A stretch of 43,595 nt of DNA from Microbacteriaceae bacterium (GTDB lineage Bacteria; Actinomycetota; Actinomycetes; Actinomycetales; Microbacteriaceae). The notes under the pieces were generated by a model, which saw only the letters and a list, made by a program, of their open reading frames with translations, was not told the origin of the DNA and did not search any database. The stretch lies in the NCBI GenBank assembly GCA_014377425.1, contig JACMPQ010000009.1:1-43595 (forward strand), given 5' to 3'. Of the stretch, positions 7,720 through 15,919 are shown piece by piece. The translations under genes and the position numbers were made by a program. Each line of letters starts with the position of its first letter. The first letter of the stretch is position 1.

Positions 7720-7846
7720 TAGCTCTCCTCTCGATTGCGCGGATCGACCCCACAATGCGGGCCTCACAATGCGGAATAGACAATCGGCCGCTCGTTTGCC
7801 TAAGTTGAGCGCGAGCAGGGTGACCACGCCGCAATAACAAAGAGTC

Positions 7847-8875
7847 TTGTCCCCACCAGCGAGGAGCGCATTTGTACAAGCCCTGAGGCTTCAGGCGCGC
7901 GGAGACATCCGGTTGGATGACATCGCAGAACCTGTGGCCGGACCCGGTCCGATCAAGGTCGAGGTCGAGGCAGTCGGCATTTGTGGATCGGATGTTCACG
8001 AATACGTTGCGGGCCCGACCCCAGTTCCGATAGATCAGCCGCATCCCCTGACCGGTGAGGTCGCTCCCTTCGTTTTCGGTCACGAGTTCAGCGGCACGGT
8101 GGTCGCCGTCGGCGAAGGCGTCGAACGGGTGAAAATCGGTCATCGGGTGACAGCCAACGCGACGTTGTGGTGCGGCGCCTACCCGTCGTGTAGTGCGGGA
8201 TGGACCAACATTTGCCGAACGATCGGCTTTCACGGCATCACCGGGGGCGGTGGTGCATTAGCGCGGTTCAAACCGCTGGCAACCGCAACCCATTCCGTCG
8301 CCCTGGGCGGCGTCGGACCGGGAGACAGCGCTCTCATCCTTGGTGCCGGCCCCATCGGACTCATGCTGGTTCAGGTGCGTGTCGATGCCGGCGTGAAGAT
8401 CATCATCGTGTCTGAACCCTCAGAGGCGCGTCGCAGAGCCGCGACGGCCCTCGGTGCGATGGATACCGTCGATCCGGTCCGCTCGGATGTCGTTGCCTTC
8501 ATCAACAAAATAAACGACGGTCATGGGGTTACTGCGTCCTTCGATGCTGCCGCCGCCCCACTCAGCCTCGAGACCGCCATCGCGGCAACGCGTGCGCGGA
8601 GCACTGTGGTAATCGACGCGGCGTGGGAGAAGCCGGTGAGTGTCAATCCCACCACCCTGCTACGCCGCGAAGCGATCATCCGCGGCAGGCTCGCCTACCC
8701 CGGTAGCGACTTCGACGCGGCTATTGCGTTTGCCGCCCACCATAAGGAAGCGCTCGAAACGATGATCACGCGCACGATCTCGCTTGACGACGTGATCACC
8801 GCGGGCTTCGAGCCGATCGCGTTTACGTGCCACGACGACATCAAGGTGATGGTCCGACCGGAGCGCGGGGACTGA
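7847..8875 (+). CDS. Zinc-dependent alcohol/polyol dehydrogenase (butanediol/sorbitol dehydrogenase-like), probably inactive
   Basis: About 342 residues. The family-like start would be at VQALRLQARGDIRL, but that codon is GTA. The only start in frame is a TTG at 7847 with no good ribosome-binding site. The GICGSDVHEY catalytic-zinc Cys and GHEF are kept. In the structural-zinc lobe only three cysteines remain (WCGAYPSCSAGWTNIC; one expected Cys is Tyr). After GGGGALA about 25-30 residues are missing and the text jumps to KPLATATHSV, where the family has EPLA; that Glu is a zinc ligand in sorbitol-type enzymes and is Lys here. The Rossmann motif GAGPIG is intact. In-frame deletion, lost ligand and lost start together argue for a decaying gene. 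Confidence 0.75.
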   Translation: MSPPARSAFVQALRLQARGDIRLDDIAEPVAGPGPIKVEVEAVGICGSDVHEYVAGPTPVPIDQPHPLTGEVAPFVFGHEFSGTVVAVGEGVERVKIGHRVTANATLWCGAYPSCSAGWTNICRTIGFHGITGGGGALARFKPLATATHSVALGGVGPGDSALILGAGPIGLMLVQVRVDAGVKIIIVSEPSEARRRAATALGAMDTVDPVRSDVVAFINKINDGHGVTASFDAAAAPLSLETAIAATRARSTVVIDAAWEKPVSVNPTTLLRREAIIRGRLAYPGSDFDAAIAFAAHHKEALETMITRTISLDDVITAGFEPIAFTCHDDIKVMVRPERGD

Positions 8876-8883
8876 ACTCGCGA

Positions 8884-8946
8884 GCAGCACCAGCACCACC
8901 AGCAGCAGCAGCAGCACCACCAGCAGCAGCACCAGCACCAGCACCG
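8884..8946. repeat. CAG/CAC trinucleotide microsatellite
   Basis: About 60 bp made almost only of AGC/ACC triplets (CAGCACCAGCAGCAG pattern), starting 9 bases after the dehydrogenase stop and before the ABC ATPase terminator. It does not belong to a recognisable protein. Confidence 0.9.
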
Positions 8947-8954
8947 CAAACAGC

Positions 8955-8975
8955 CCGGCAGAGTTCCCCTGCCGG
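8955..8975. terminator. Hairpin between convergent genes
   Basis: CCGGCAG and CTGCCGG form a perfect 7-bp stem with a 7-nt loop, followed on the plus strand by a T-containing stretch. It lies just before the stop of the ABC ATPase gene (-). Confidence 0.5.
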
Positions 8976-8996
8976 ACTGATTTCTGAAAAAAATAC

Positions 8997-9758
8997 CTAC
9001 GGGCTGGTGATCAACCCGGTGATCGTTCCGAGCAAGGAGTCAACTGTGAACTCGCTGGTTGGCGCATCCCGCACAATCTTGCCCAGACGCAGCACCACCA
9101 CCCGGTCGGTGACGGCCAGCACGTGCGGCAGGGTGTGCGAGATGAAGATCACACCGAGCCCCTTGGCTTTGGCTGCCTTGATCACTTCGAGTACCTCGCC
9201 TGCCTGTCGGGCACCGAGGTGGTTGGTCGGCTCGTCGAGAATGATCACCTTGCGCGCCCACGCCACGGCGCGGCCGATGGCCACCGCCTGACGCTGTCCA
9301 CCGGAGAGTTGTGCCACCGGACGGTTCGAGGCGGGAACGGCAATACCCACGCGCTCGAGGTCTGCGTGCGCCTGAACATCCATCGTCTTCTGCGCTAAAA
9401 AGCCCAGTTTGCCCAGGATGCCAGGGCGCATCACTTCGCGCCCGAGGAACACGTTGGAGCTCACTGAGAGGTGCGGCGCGAGACCGGAATCCTGATACAG
9501 GGTCTCGATACCGGCTTCGAGTGCGTCGTGCGGGCTCTTCCAGCGGCGCAGTTCACCGTCAAGGAAGATCTCGCCCGAATCGGGCTGGTGCGCACCCGAA
9601 AGCACCTTCACGAGGGTTGACTTTCCAGCGCCATTGTCACCGACAAGGCCAATGACCTCGCCAGCGCGCACCGTGAGGCTTGCGCCATCCAGGGCCACAA
9701 CGCTTCCGTAGTTCTTCGACGCGTTACGAATTTCGTACAGAATCCGCGACTCGCTCAT
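8997..9758 (-). CDS. Sugar ABC transporter ATP-binding protein (single-domain, FrcA type)
   Basis: 253 residues, one nucleotide-binding domain (the RbsA/XylG type has two). Walker A is GDNGAGKST (about residue 40), Q-loop YQDSG, signature LSGGQRQ, Walker B VIILDEPT, H-loop ISHTL. It powers uptake through the permease encoded just upstream; ATG and permease stop share a base (TAATG), and AAGGAAGG precedes it. LGARQAGEVLEVI after Walker B is typical of the carbohydrate uptake transporter 2 subfamily that moves monosaccharides such as fructose, ribose or xylose. The substrate cannot be told from the sequence. Confidence 0.92.
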   Translation of the reverse strand: MSESRILYEIRNASKNYGSVVALDGASLTVRAGEVIGLVGDNGAGKSTLVKVLSGAHQPDSGEIFLDGELRRWKSPHDALEAGIETLYQDSGLAPHLSVSSNVFLGREVMRPGILGKLGFLAQKTMDVQAHADLERVGIAVPASNRPVAQLSGGQRQAVAIGRAVAWARKVIILDEPTNHLGARQAGEVLEVIKAAKAKGLGVIFISHTLPHVLAVTDRVVVLRLGKIVRDAPTSEFTVDSLLGTITGLITSP

Positions 9759-10786
9759 TATGCCTTCCTTGCAGATTTGCGCACTGCCTGGAGGGAGACT
9801 GCGGCGGCGATGAGAATGGCGACCACAACCTTCTTCCAGTTCGGCTCCACACCGATGATGATGAGACCGCTCGTGACGGTGGTGAGAATGAGAGCGCCAA
9901 TGACGGTTCCGGTCATCCGACCGACGCCGCCCATGAGGCTGGCTCCACCGATAACCACGGCCGCGATGGCATCCAGTTCGTTTCCGACACCGGATGTCGG
10001 AGCGCCCGAGCCCAGACGAATGTACAAGAACATACCCGCAAGCCCCGACAGCAGGCCGGAGAGCACGTACACCTTGGTCAAATGACGTTTCACGTTGATG
10101 CCGGCCGCCAACGCCGCGAAGGGGTTGGACCCAATGGCGTAGGTGTACCGGCCAAAGCGCGACTTGTGCAGATAGAGCCCCGCGATGATCGTGATGACTA
10201 CCACGACAATTCCGGGGGTGGAGAGTGGTCCGAGCCAGGGAACGCTCAGGGCGATCGCACTGGCGGGTCCGCCACCAACCGGGGCACCCCCGGTGAGCAC
10301 GATGGCGAGTCCACCGGCGGCTCCAAGGGTTGCAAGCGTCGCGATGAAGGGCACGAGCTTGGCAGTGTTGATCAGGAAAGCGTTGGCGAATCCGACGGCG
10401 ACTCCGGTAACGGCGGCAACGGCCACGCCGATCAGGATTGCGCCGGTGTCAGACATTTTGGCGGTAACCGCACCCTGCATCGCGAAGGCGGCGACAACTC
10501 CGGAGAGAGCGATGGTTGCCCCGACCGAGAGGTCAATTCCGCCGGAGACGATCACGAAGGTCTGGGCGATGGCGATAAGAATCACCGGTCCCCAGTCGAG
10601 AAGGATATTGGCGAACACATCCACGGAGAAAAACACCGGGTTCAGAACGCTGAAGACAACGATCATTCCGACGAGAACGAGAAGCAGAATTACCTGCTGG
10701 TTGGCGAAGACGGCGCGCAGTGTGCGCGCGGGGTTCGCCTGAGAAGTGGGGGCGGCAACCGGATGCCGGTCAGTGGTGGTGGTCAC
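9758..10786 (-). CDS. Sugar ABC transporter permease (RbsC/FrcC family)
   Basis: 342 residues from a GTG at 10786 with GAAGGG upstream. About ten hydrophobic segments are visible, with the family features VSGGIDLSVGATIALSGVVAA, FGRYTYAIGSNPFAALAAGINV and IAAVVIGGASLMGGVGRMTGTVIGALIL. It forms the membrane channel (as a dimer) for the sugar delivered by the binding protein and is driven by the ATPase encoded downstream. The 136-bp gap after the binding-protein gene contains a GC-rich hairpin, which probably keeps binding-protein mRNA more abundant than permease mRNA. Confidence 0.92.
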   Translation of the reverse strand: MTTTTDRHPVAAPTSQANPARTLRAVFANQQVILLLVLVGMIVVFSVLNPVFFSVDVFANILLDWGPVILIAIAQTFVIVSGGIDLSVGATIALSGVVAAFAMQGAVTAKMSDTGAILIGVAVAAVTGVAVGFANAFLINTAKLVPFIATLATLGAAGGLAIVLTGGAPVGGGPASAIALSVPWLGPLSTPGIVVVVITIIAGLYLHKSRFGRYTYAIGSNPFAALAAGINVKRHLTKVYVLSGLLSGLAGMFLYIRLGSGAPTSGVGNELDAIAAVVIGGASLMGGVGRMTGTVIGALILTTVTSGLIIIGVEPNWKKVVVAILIAAAVSLQAVRKSARKA

Positions 10787-10827
10787 GATGGCCCTTCAAT
10801 TGTGAACCGGTGAAACGATGTGGTGAA

Positions 10828-10864
10828 CCGCCGGCGCTCACGTGTGAAACGCGGACGCCGGCGG
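10828..10864 (-). terminator. GC-rich hairpin between binding-protein and permease genes
   Basis: CCGCCGGCG and CGCCGGCGG form a perfect 9-bp stem with a 19-nt loop and no T-run. In this operon position it is most likely an attenuator or 3' mRNA stabiliser for the binding-protein gene. Confidence 0.45.
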
Positions 10865-10922
10865 CGGATAAAGCGGGTGACGTCTGGCACGAGGTGCTGG
10901 ACGACGGGTACAGCCAAAGTGC

Positions 10923-11939
10923 TTACTGAACGTAGGTGTACTTCGTCAGGTCAGCGGCCGAGGTGTTCTTGTCGAGAACGATGTTCGGCAGAACTACGTT
11001 GGCGTCGATGCCGTCCTTCTTGTTGCCAGCCTTGATGTACTTGACGATTGCGTCAATGGCCTGCTTGGCTTCCTCGGCGGGGTTCTGGGCGACGAGCGCG
11101 GTAAATACGCCCTTGCCGATCAGGTCTACGTTGGCCTGGTAGGCGTCGTAGCCGATGAGGGCAACCTTTCCGGTGAGTCCCTTGGCCTGGAGCGCCGAGG
11201 CAGCTCCGGTGGCGTTGGTTCCGTCGATGGCGAAGATTCCGTTGAGGGTCGGGTACTTAGTCAGCCAGTTGCTCACGTTGCTGTTGGCCGTGGCAGCCTG
11301 GGACTGCGAGAAGGCCTTATCGACGAGCTTGATCTCCGGGTACTTCGCGGTCAGCTGGTCTTCGAAGCCCTTAAGTCGGTCAACGTTGGTGGTGGCGGTG
11401 GCCGAGGTGAGGCCGGCAACGACCTGGTAGGAGCCGCCCGCCTTATAGCCGATGGCCTTCGCCATGGCGTCAGCCGCGGCCTGTCCACCCTGAACGTTGT
11501 CTCCGGTGATGAAGGTGAGCACCTTGCTGAGGTCGCCCACGTGGGTGTCCACGTTGGCGACGACAACTCCGGCCGCGTCGGCCTTGGTGACGGATGCCTG
11601 CAGGGCAATCGGGTCGGTCGGAATCAACACGAGGCCGTCGGGCTTCTGGGCCAGAACCTGGTCAACGAACGGGATCTGCGTCGCCGGGGAGTAGACGGAG
11701 GGGTCGCCCTGCCAGATGAGGGTGACGTTCTGGGCCTTGGCTTCTGCCTCGGCGCCCACCTTCATTGCCTTGAAGAACGGGTCGGCCTCGGCGCCCATGA
11801 CGAATGCGATGGTGAGCTTTTTGGCTTCGGCGGAACCGGATGCAGCGGGAGCAGTGGATCCGGAGCTACAGGCGGTGGCAGCGAAAACGAGCGACGCGGC
11901 TACTCCGACGGCAGCGATGGTTCGAATGGCGGGCTTCAT
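10923..11939 (-). CDS. Sugar ABC transporter substrate-binding lipoprotein
   Basis: 338 residues. The ATG at 11939 is chosen over one 21 bases upstream because AAGGAG sits 6-7 bases before it and it opens a lipoprotein signal (MKPAIRTIAAVG..., lipobox ATAC with Cys about residue 24). The mature part is a periplasmic-binding-protein type 1 sugar fold: LTIAFVMGAEADPFFKAMKVGAE, PDGLVLIPTDP, GVFTALVAQNPAEEAKQAID. It captures the sugar outside the membrane and feeds the permease. It is divergent from a LacI regulator with an operator between, so it is probably induced by its substrate. Confidence 0.92.
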   Translation of the reverse strand: MKPAIRTIAAVGVAASLVFAATACSSGSTAPAASGSAEAKKLTIAFVMGAEADPFFKAMKVGAEAEAKAQNVTLIWQGDPSVYSPATQIPFVDQVLAQKPDGLVLIPTDPIALQASVTKADAAGVVVANVDTHVGDLSKVLTFITGDNVQGGQAAADAMAKAIGYKAGGSYQVVAGLTSATATTNVDRLKGFEDQLTAKYPEIKLVDKAFSQSQAATANSNVSNWLTKYPTLNGIFAIDGTNATGAASALQAKGLTGKVALIGYDAYQANVDLIGKGVFTALVAQNPAEEAKQAIDAIVKYIKAGNKKDGIDANVVLPNIVLDKNTSAADLTKYTYVQ

Positions 11940-12057
11940 GGAACTCTCCTTTGAGTGCACTGGGTGAGGTCCGCTGTGACGGTACCTCGACTCATCGCGA
12001 CTTTGTGATGTGACATCTTGGTTTCGACTACTCGCATTGAGTTTTCATCCCGTGGGA

Positions 12058-12073
12058 ATGAGATCGTTCTCAT
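12058..12073. promoter_or_regulatory. LacI-family operator candidate
   Basis: ATGAGATCGTTCTCAT is an inverted repeat centred on CG with one mismatched pair, the usual form of LacI/GalR operators. It lies between the divergent binding-protein and LacI genes, so it can control both. Confidence 0.65.
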
Positions 12074-12136
12074 CGATTGGTCGCTATGATCATCACACCG
12101 TTACTTCTATCTGTCAAACGAGCAGAAATTACCGCC

Positions 12137-13201
12137 ATGAATCTCTCGGGTAAAGACGCCCATCCGACCATCGTCGATGTCGCCGAGCGCGCCGGCGTCT
12201 CGCGCGCCACGGCATCTCGGGCGATCGCTAACTACGGCGCGGTAGGAGCTGCCACCCGAGAACGCGTGCAGCGAGCTGCCGAAGAACTCGGCTACGTCCC
12301 GAACGAGATCGCCCGCGCCATGCGCGCGGGCAACACTCGCACCCTCGGGCTGATCACTACTGAGATCGGTCTCAGCTTTTTCGACTTGGCAGTGCGCGGT
12401 GTCATCGACTCGGCGCGTCGGCACGGCTACCAGGTGCTGTTAGCCAACACCTACGAAGACCTCGTCGCAGAGAAAGAATCGGTGCGCCTGATGCTCGAGA
12501 AACGCGTGGATGGTTTCATCCTCGTGCCCAGCAACGTTCAGGATCTCGACCACCTTTCCCCGGCAAATCTCAAAGGAAAACCGGTCACCCTTCTCGACCG
12601 CAAACTTGCCGCGCTCTCGATGCCGAGCATCACCGCCGATAACACTCGAGGTGTTCTCGACGCGATGGGACACTTTCAAACGCTGGGGCACGAACACATC
12701 GCCTTTGCCGTCACCTCGGCCGCGATACAGGGTGATACCGCGCGTCGACCGCCGCACATGGTCTCCACCATCGATGAGCGGGTCAACGCCTACTTCGACT
12801 TCATGAACCGGGCTAATTTCGCCGTCGATGATCGCTGGGTGCGCTACTGCGGACCAACCGAGGCCGCCGCCCGTTCCGCTGTGTACTCAATTCTCACTGC
12901 CGCAAACCCTCCGACGGCTCTACTCGCCTCCAACAGCAACGTGGCCCTGGCGGCAATCTTTGTCGCCAAAGAGCTCGGACTCACGGTTGGCCGCGACCTG
13001 TCGCTGATCGGATTTGACGATGCCCCCTGGACAACCGCGACCACCCCAAGCCTCACCGTCGTCGACCTCGCCGTAGAAGAAATGGCGGATCTCGCCGTCA
13101 CCAACCTGATCGCCCAGATTGAAGCCCCGCAGGCCGCGCATCAGTCGACGGTACTTTTCACTCGACTTCTCAATCGCGACTCGGTGGCAGATCTTCGATG
13201 A
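12137..13201 (+). CDS. LacI-family transcriptional regulator
   Basis: 354 residues from the ATG at 12137; a TTG 60 bases upstream in frame would add 20 unlikely residues and overlap the operator. The N-terminal helix-turn-helix and hinge are clear (PTIVDVAERAGVSRATASRAIANYGAV, then GYVPNEIARAMRAGNTRTLGLIT). Residues about 65-350 form the sugar-binding core (FFDLAVRGVIDSARRHGYQVLLA, DLSLIGFDDAPWTTATTPSLTVVD). It probably represses the divergent sugar transporter and itself through the palindrome at 12058-12073 until the sugar binds. Confidence 0.93.
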   Translation: MNLSGKDAHPTIVDVAERAGVSRATASRAIANYGAVGAATRERVQRAAEELGYVPNEIARAMRAGNTRTLGLITTEIGLSFFDLAVRGVIDSARRHGYQVLLANTYEDLVAEKESVRLMLEKRVDGFILVPSNVQDLDHLSPANLKGKPVTLLDRKLAALSMPSITADNTRGVLDAMGHFQTLGHEHIAFAVTSAAIQGDTARRPPHMVSTIDERVNAYFDFMNRANFAVDDRWVRYCGPTEAAARSAVYSILTAANPPTALLASNSNVALAAIFVAKELGLTVGRDLSLIGFDDAPWTTATTPSLTVVDLAVEEMADLAVTNLIAQIEAPQAAHQSTVLFTRLLNRDSVADLR

Positions 13202-13238
13202 ACCCCGAGTCACGCACCATCCAACAGTCAGGAACAGT

Positions 13239-13538
13239 ATGACGATCGCCCTCTACGCCGAATTCTCGGCCACACCGGGCAACGAGGCGCGGGTAGTGTC
13301 GCTGCTCTCCGACCTAGCCGCCGTCGTTCGGGCCGAGCCTGGCAACGTAGTGTTCGATCCCCACCTGATTACGAAGACCGGCAGATTTTATGTGTACGAG
13401 GTGTACCGAGATGAGGTCGCCTTCGCCGCACATATGACCTCGAAGCATTGTGCGACCTTCAACCTCGCACTCAGCAGTCTGGTTGATGGCGGCGGCTCCC
13501 GGCTCACCATGCTGACTCCGATCGACACGGTGGCCTAA
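13239..13538 (+). CDS. Antibiotic biosynthesis monooxygenase (ABM) domain protein
   Basis: 99 residues from the ATG at 13239 (AGGAA just upstream); the frame is open further up only inside the regulator gene. A single ABM dimeric ferredoxin-like domain: ALYAEFSATPGNEARVVSLLSDL, VRAEPGNVVFDPHLI, FYVYEVYRDEVAFAAHMTSKHC. Relatives include YgiN quinol monooxygenase and LsrG, and some act in sugar or signal catabolism. It lies 37 bp after lacI in the same direction and probably shares its transcript, so a role beside the sugar importer is plausible but unproven. Its stop overlaps that of the next, convergent gene. Confidence 0.85.
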   Translation: MTIALYAEFSATPGNEARVVSLLSDLAAVVRAEPGNVVFDPHLITKTGRFYVYEVYRDEVAFAAHMTSKHCATFNLALSSLVDGGGSRLTMLTPIDTVA

Positions 13539-13912
13539 GGCGAGATCAAAAGCGCGCTCAGCAGTGCCACAAAAATGAGCACGAATACCGTTGGCGTACC
13601 GACGGTCACCAGGGCCACCCATCGACCGGATGTCGCAATCCGACGCCCGAGCGCCGAAGTCGGGTTCAGTGCAGCAAGGTCGCGCGCCGCGCATCCGGCC
13701 TCTCCCGCGGCGGTGATCTGCACTGCAGCCCCGAGAACTCCGGTGGCCAATAGGATGCCCGCAGCGGCCAGGCGCACGAGCAGCCCGGTGTCAGCCAACC
13801 CGAATTGGAGCAACGCAATTACAGAAGTCAAAAGCACTACCGGGCCGAGCTGCGAGATAACGATTGTGCGACGGGCTTCGTTCCACTGAGCAATGAGGTC
13901 TTTTTCGGTCAC
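13535..13912 (-). CDS. Small membrane protein of unknown function
   Basis: 125 residues. A charged start (MTEKDLIAQWNEARR) is followed by three hydrophobic segments at about 20-40, 45-67 and 97-122. I do not recognise the family. The convergent ABM gene ends four bases into this gene's last codons. The start is the first ATG in frame, and no strong ribosome-binding site is seen. Confidence 0.65.
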   Translation of the reverse strand: MTEKDLIAQWNEARRTIVISQLGPVVLLTSVIALLQFGLADTGLLVRLAAAGILLATGVLGAAVQITAAGEAGCAARDLAALNPTSALGRRIATSGRWVALVTVGTPTVFVLIFVALLSALLISP

Positions 13913-14126
13913 GGCGTCAGTCTCTTTTCATGGGGATGTTGGGGTCACGCGGTCGCCTAGCTTAGCTGGGAGCTGGCCACCGCTCCTGAGCGCATCCCGC
14001 GGGCCGCTTAGAGGTGCGCATCCGCTCATATCTTTATGGTCCGCTCATCGGCTAGCCTTCAAGTCGGATTAGCCCGCCACACGGTTCGGAATAGCCCGCC
14101 TCGCATCGACGATCAGAAAGGCCAGC

Positions 14127-14447
14127 ATGGGAAAACTGCTCTACGGGATCCCTGCGGTGGAAATCGGTTTCGACGACCGTGTTCTCGCCCATCTCCAGGT
14201 GGTGATCGGAGCAAAGCTTCGCCGGGGAGAGAGCTTCTTCTTCTCCTGGAAGGATGATGCCAACACCGGTGACGGCCGCAGCAGTATCTGGATGAATAAC
14301 TCCATCCCCCTTTACTTCAAGTACAGCGGTGGCCGCATGCCCGCACTTAACCGCGAATGGATTGAGACACTCATGGTGTCTGCGAACAGCGGGCTCGGGC
14401 TTCAACTCAGCGAGGAACGAGCCACCGGGGAAAATCCAGGCGTCTGA
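14127..14447 (+). CDS. DUF7882 family protein (often mislabelled ATP-dependent DNA ligase)
   Basis: 106 residues from the ATG at 14127 with AAAGG 5 bases upstream. The family pattern is clear: MGKLLYGIPAVEIGFDDRVL, AHLQVVIGAKLRRGESFFFSW, GDGRSSIWMNNSIPLYFKYSG, then PALNREWIETLMVSANS. Such proteins of about 100 residues are common in Microbacteriaceae, usually in several copies, and have no known function. The DNA-ligase label found in databases is not supported by any ligase motif here. It is cytosolic, with no signal or membrane segment. Confidence 0.8.
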   Translation: MGKLLYGIPAVEIGFDDRVLAHLQVVIGAKLRRGESFFFSWKDDANTGDGRSSIWMNNSIPLYFKYSGGRMPALNREWIETLMVSANSGLGLQLSEERATGENPGV

Positions 14448-14509
14448 CCTAGGTGCGGGGCAGTATCCGCCAAGTTGTCGGCGGTCATAAGGACGAGTAA
14501 ATAGGCCTC

Positions 14510-14550
14510 CGTTTACCGAATTGGCCGGCGTGCGTTTACCAAATTGACCG
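14510..14550. repeat. Two imperfect 18-bp direct repeats, 23 bp apart
   Basis: CGTTTACCGAATTGGCCG (14510-14527) and CGTTTACCAAATTGACCG (14533-14550) differ at two positions. Two more TTACCG boxes follow at about 14555 and 14571. The array precedes the small TM protein at 14665 and looks like regulator-binding sites. Confidence 0.6.
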
Positions 14551-14664
14551 TTGATTACCGGCCACGGAGTTACCGCCCGAACTGGGGTAATCGTCATAAG
14601 TGCGATTAGCCCTAGGCTCCAGTTGGCCTATTATCCGAGAGCGGCCCAGTGGGGATGGCACATC

Positions 14665-14937
14665 ATGACCGCACCACACCACACTCCCGCCGCGCGGCCC
14701 TCGGCCGGAGAACTGACCGATCCGCTGGAATACATCCCTCCCGCTCCCGACGCGACGGCAAGCGAGCCTGATTCAGACGACAGCTCCACCGGCGTCGGCG
14801 ATTCAGAGCGGTCAATGCGCCAGAACCAAAACAATGCGCTGCGCTACCGGGGAATCCTCATTGCAGCCGCTGCCACCCTCTTCCTTTGGGCGGTTGTCGG
14901 ATTAACCCTGTGGGGCGCGCTCAGCATTTTTCCCTGA
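14665..14937 (+). CDS. Small single-pass membrane protein
   Basis: 90 residues from the ATG at 14665; the frame stays open 38 codons upstream but runs through the repeat array. About 60 acidic, Pro/Ser-rich residues (PPAPDATASEPDSDDSS) precede one helix at about 63-85 (ILIAAAATLFLWAVVGLTLWGAL). No known family is recognised. It may be a small membrane adaptor; orientation and role are unknown. Confidence 0.6.
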   Translation: MTAPHHTPAARPSAGELTDPLEYIPPAPDATASEPDSDDSSTGVGDSERSMRQNQNNALRYRGILIAAAATLFLWAVVGLTLWGALSIFP

Positions 14938-14953
14938 CACGCGCAGCCGATAC

Positions 14954-15919
14954 TCAGCGATAGAACGCAGTGAGGCGCCGAAACCCCTCAGCGAGGGTGA
15001 TCTGTGGTGTCCACTGCAGTTGTTCGCGGGTTTCGCGCTGGTCAAACCAGTGCGCCGTCGACAGTTGTTCGGCAAGAAATCGCGTCATCGGCGGCTCATC
15101 CCCGTCCAGACGTGCACGCCACAGCAGTTCTACGACAGAACCGGCGACTCGCGCCGCCCGGGCCGGAACCCGCCAGGCCGGCGGGGTAACCCCGGCAGCA
15201 AGACACATGCTCGCAATGAGCTCGGCAATCGGTCGTGGTTCGCCGTTACTCACCACAAAGGCGCGCCCGTGGGCATCCTCGCAGCGCTCTAAAGCGGCGG
15301 CGATCGCTGACGCGGCGTTATCCACGTAGGTCGAGTCCACCAGTACCGCGCCGTGACCGATCAACGGGAGGCGTTTAGCGCGAGCGCGGTCCACCACCCG
15401 CTGAACCAATTGGGTATCCCCCGGTCCCCAGACAAGATGGGGACGCACCGCGATGACCCGCAGACCGGGGCGGTCCGCTGCCAACGCCAACTGTTCGGCA
15501 GCCGCTTTCGTACGAGCGTATTCTCCGCGAGCTGTTGCTGCAGAGGCGGGGCCAGGGCCCTCCCCCACGATCGAGACCCCCGAGTGAGCCACCGATGGGG
15601 AAGAAATTTGCACGAAGCGGTTGATTCCGTGATCGGATGCCGCCGCCAACAACGATCGCGTTCCGCCAATGTTAACCCGCGCGAAGTCTGCCGGATCGCC
15701 CGCAAGTGACACCTTTGCAGCCAGGTGAACCACGGCATCCATCCCGCGCACCGCCTCGTTGACATCCCCGGCAACGCTTACCGAACCGAGAGCGTCCTCC
15801 ACTCCGGCAACGCCGCTGGGCCGACGTTGAAACGAGCGCACCGTGAGTCCCCGAGAAACCAGCTCGGTCGCCACCGCCCGGCCGATCATCCCACTCGCGC
15901 CGGTGACAAGAACCCTCAC
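14954..15919 (-). CDS. oleD: OleD: NAD(P)-dependent 2-alkyl-3-oxoalkanoate reductase of olefin biosynthesis
   Basis: 321 residues, extended SDR. The N-terminal cofactor motif is GASGMIGRAVATEL, the catalytic pair is YARTK (about residue 138-142), and the substrate lobe has RPHLVWGPGD. It is encoded directly after OleBC with a GTGA overlap (start GTG at 15919 inside the OleBC stop), so it is the last gene of an oleA-oleBC-oleD run. In that pathway OleD reduces the beta-keto acid made by OleA to a beta-hydroxy acid. By sequence alone it could be another epimerase/3-beta-HSD type SDR; the gene order makes OleD the best reading. Confidence 0.87.
   Translation of the reverse strand: MRVLVTGASGMIGRAVATELVSRGLTVRSFQRRPSGVAGVEDALGSVSVAGDVNEAVRGMDAVVHLAAKVSLAGDPADFARVNIGGTRSLLAAASDHGINRFVQISSPSVAHSGVSIVGEGPGPASAATARGEYARTKAAAEQLALAADRPGLRVIAVRPHLVWGPGDTQLVQRVVDRARAKRLPLIGHGAVLVDSTYVDNAASAIAAALERCEDAHGRAFVVSNGEPRPIAELIASMCLAAGVTPPAWRVPARAARVAGSVVELLWRARLDGDEPPMTRFLAEQLSTAHWFDQRETREQLQWTPQITLAEGFRRLTAFYR

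Noticed and set aside
7589-8233. A 214-residue open frame on the minus strand across the SDR/dehydrogenase gap
   Set aside because: It lies antisense to the zinc dehydrogenase, has no ribosome-binding site and shows no family features.
9680-10813. A 377-residue plus-strand frame opposite the sugar permease
   Set aside because: It is the antisense of a clear permease gene; the Asp/Gly/His-rich text is a by-product of the permease codons.
14052-14597. A 181-residue minus-strand frame over the DUF7882 gene
   Set aside because: It is antisense to a recognised family member with a good ribosome-binding site.
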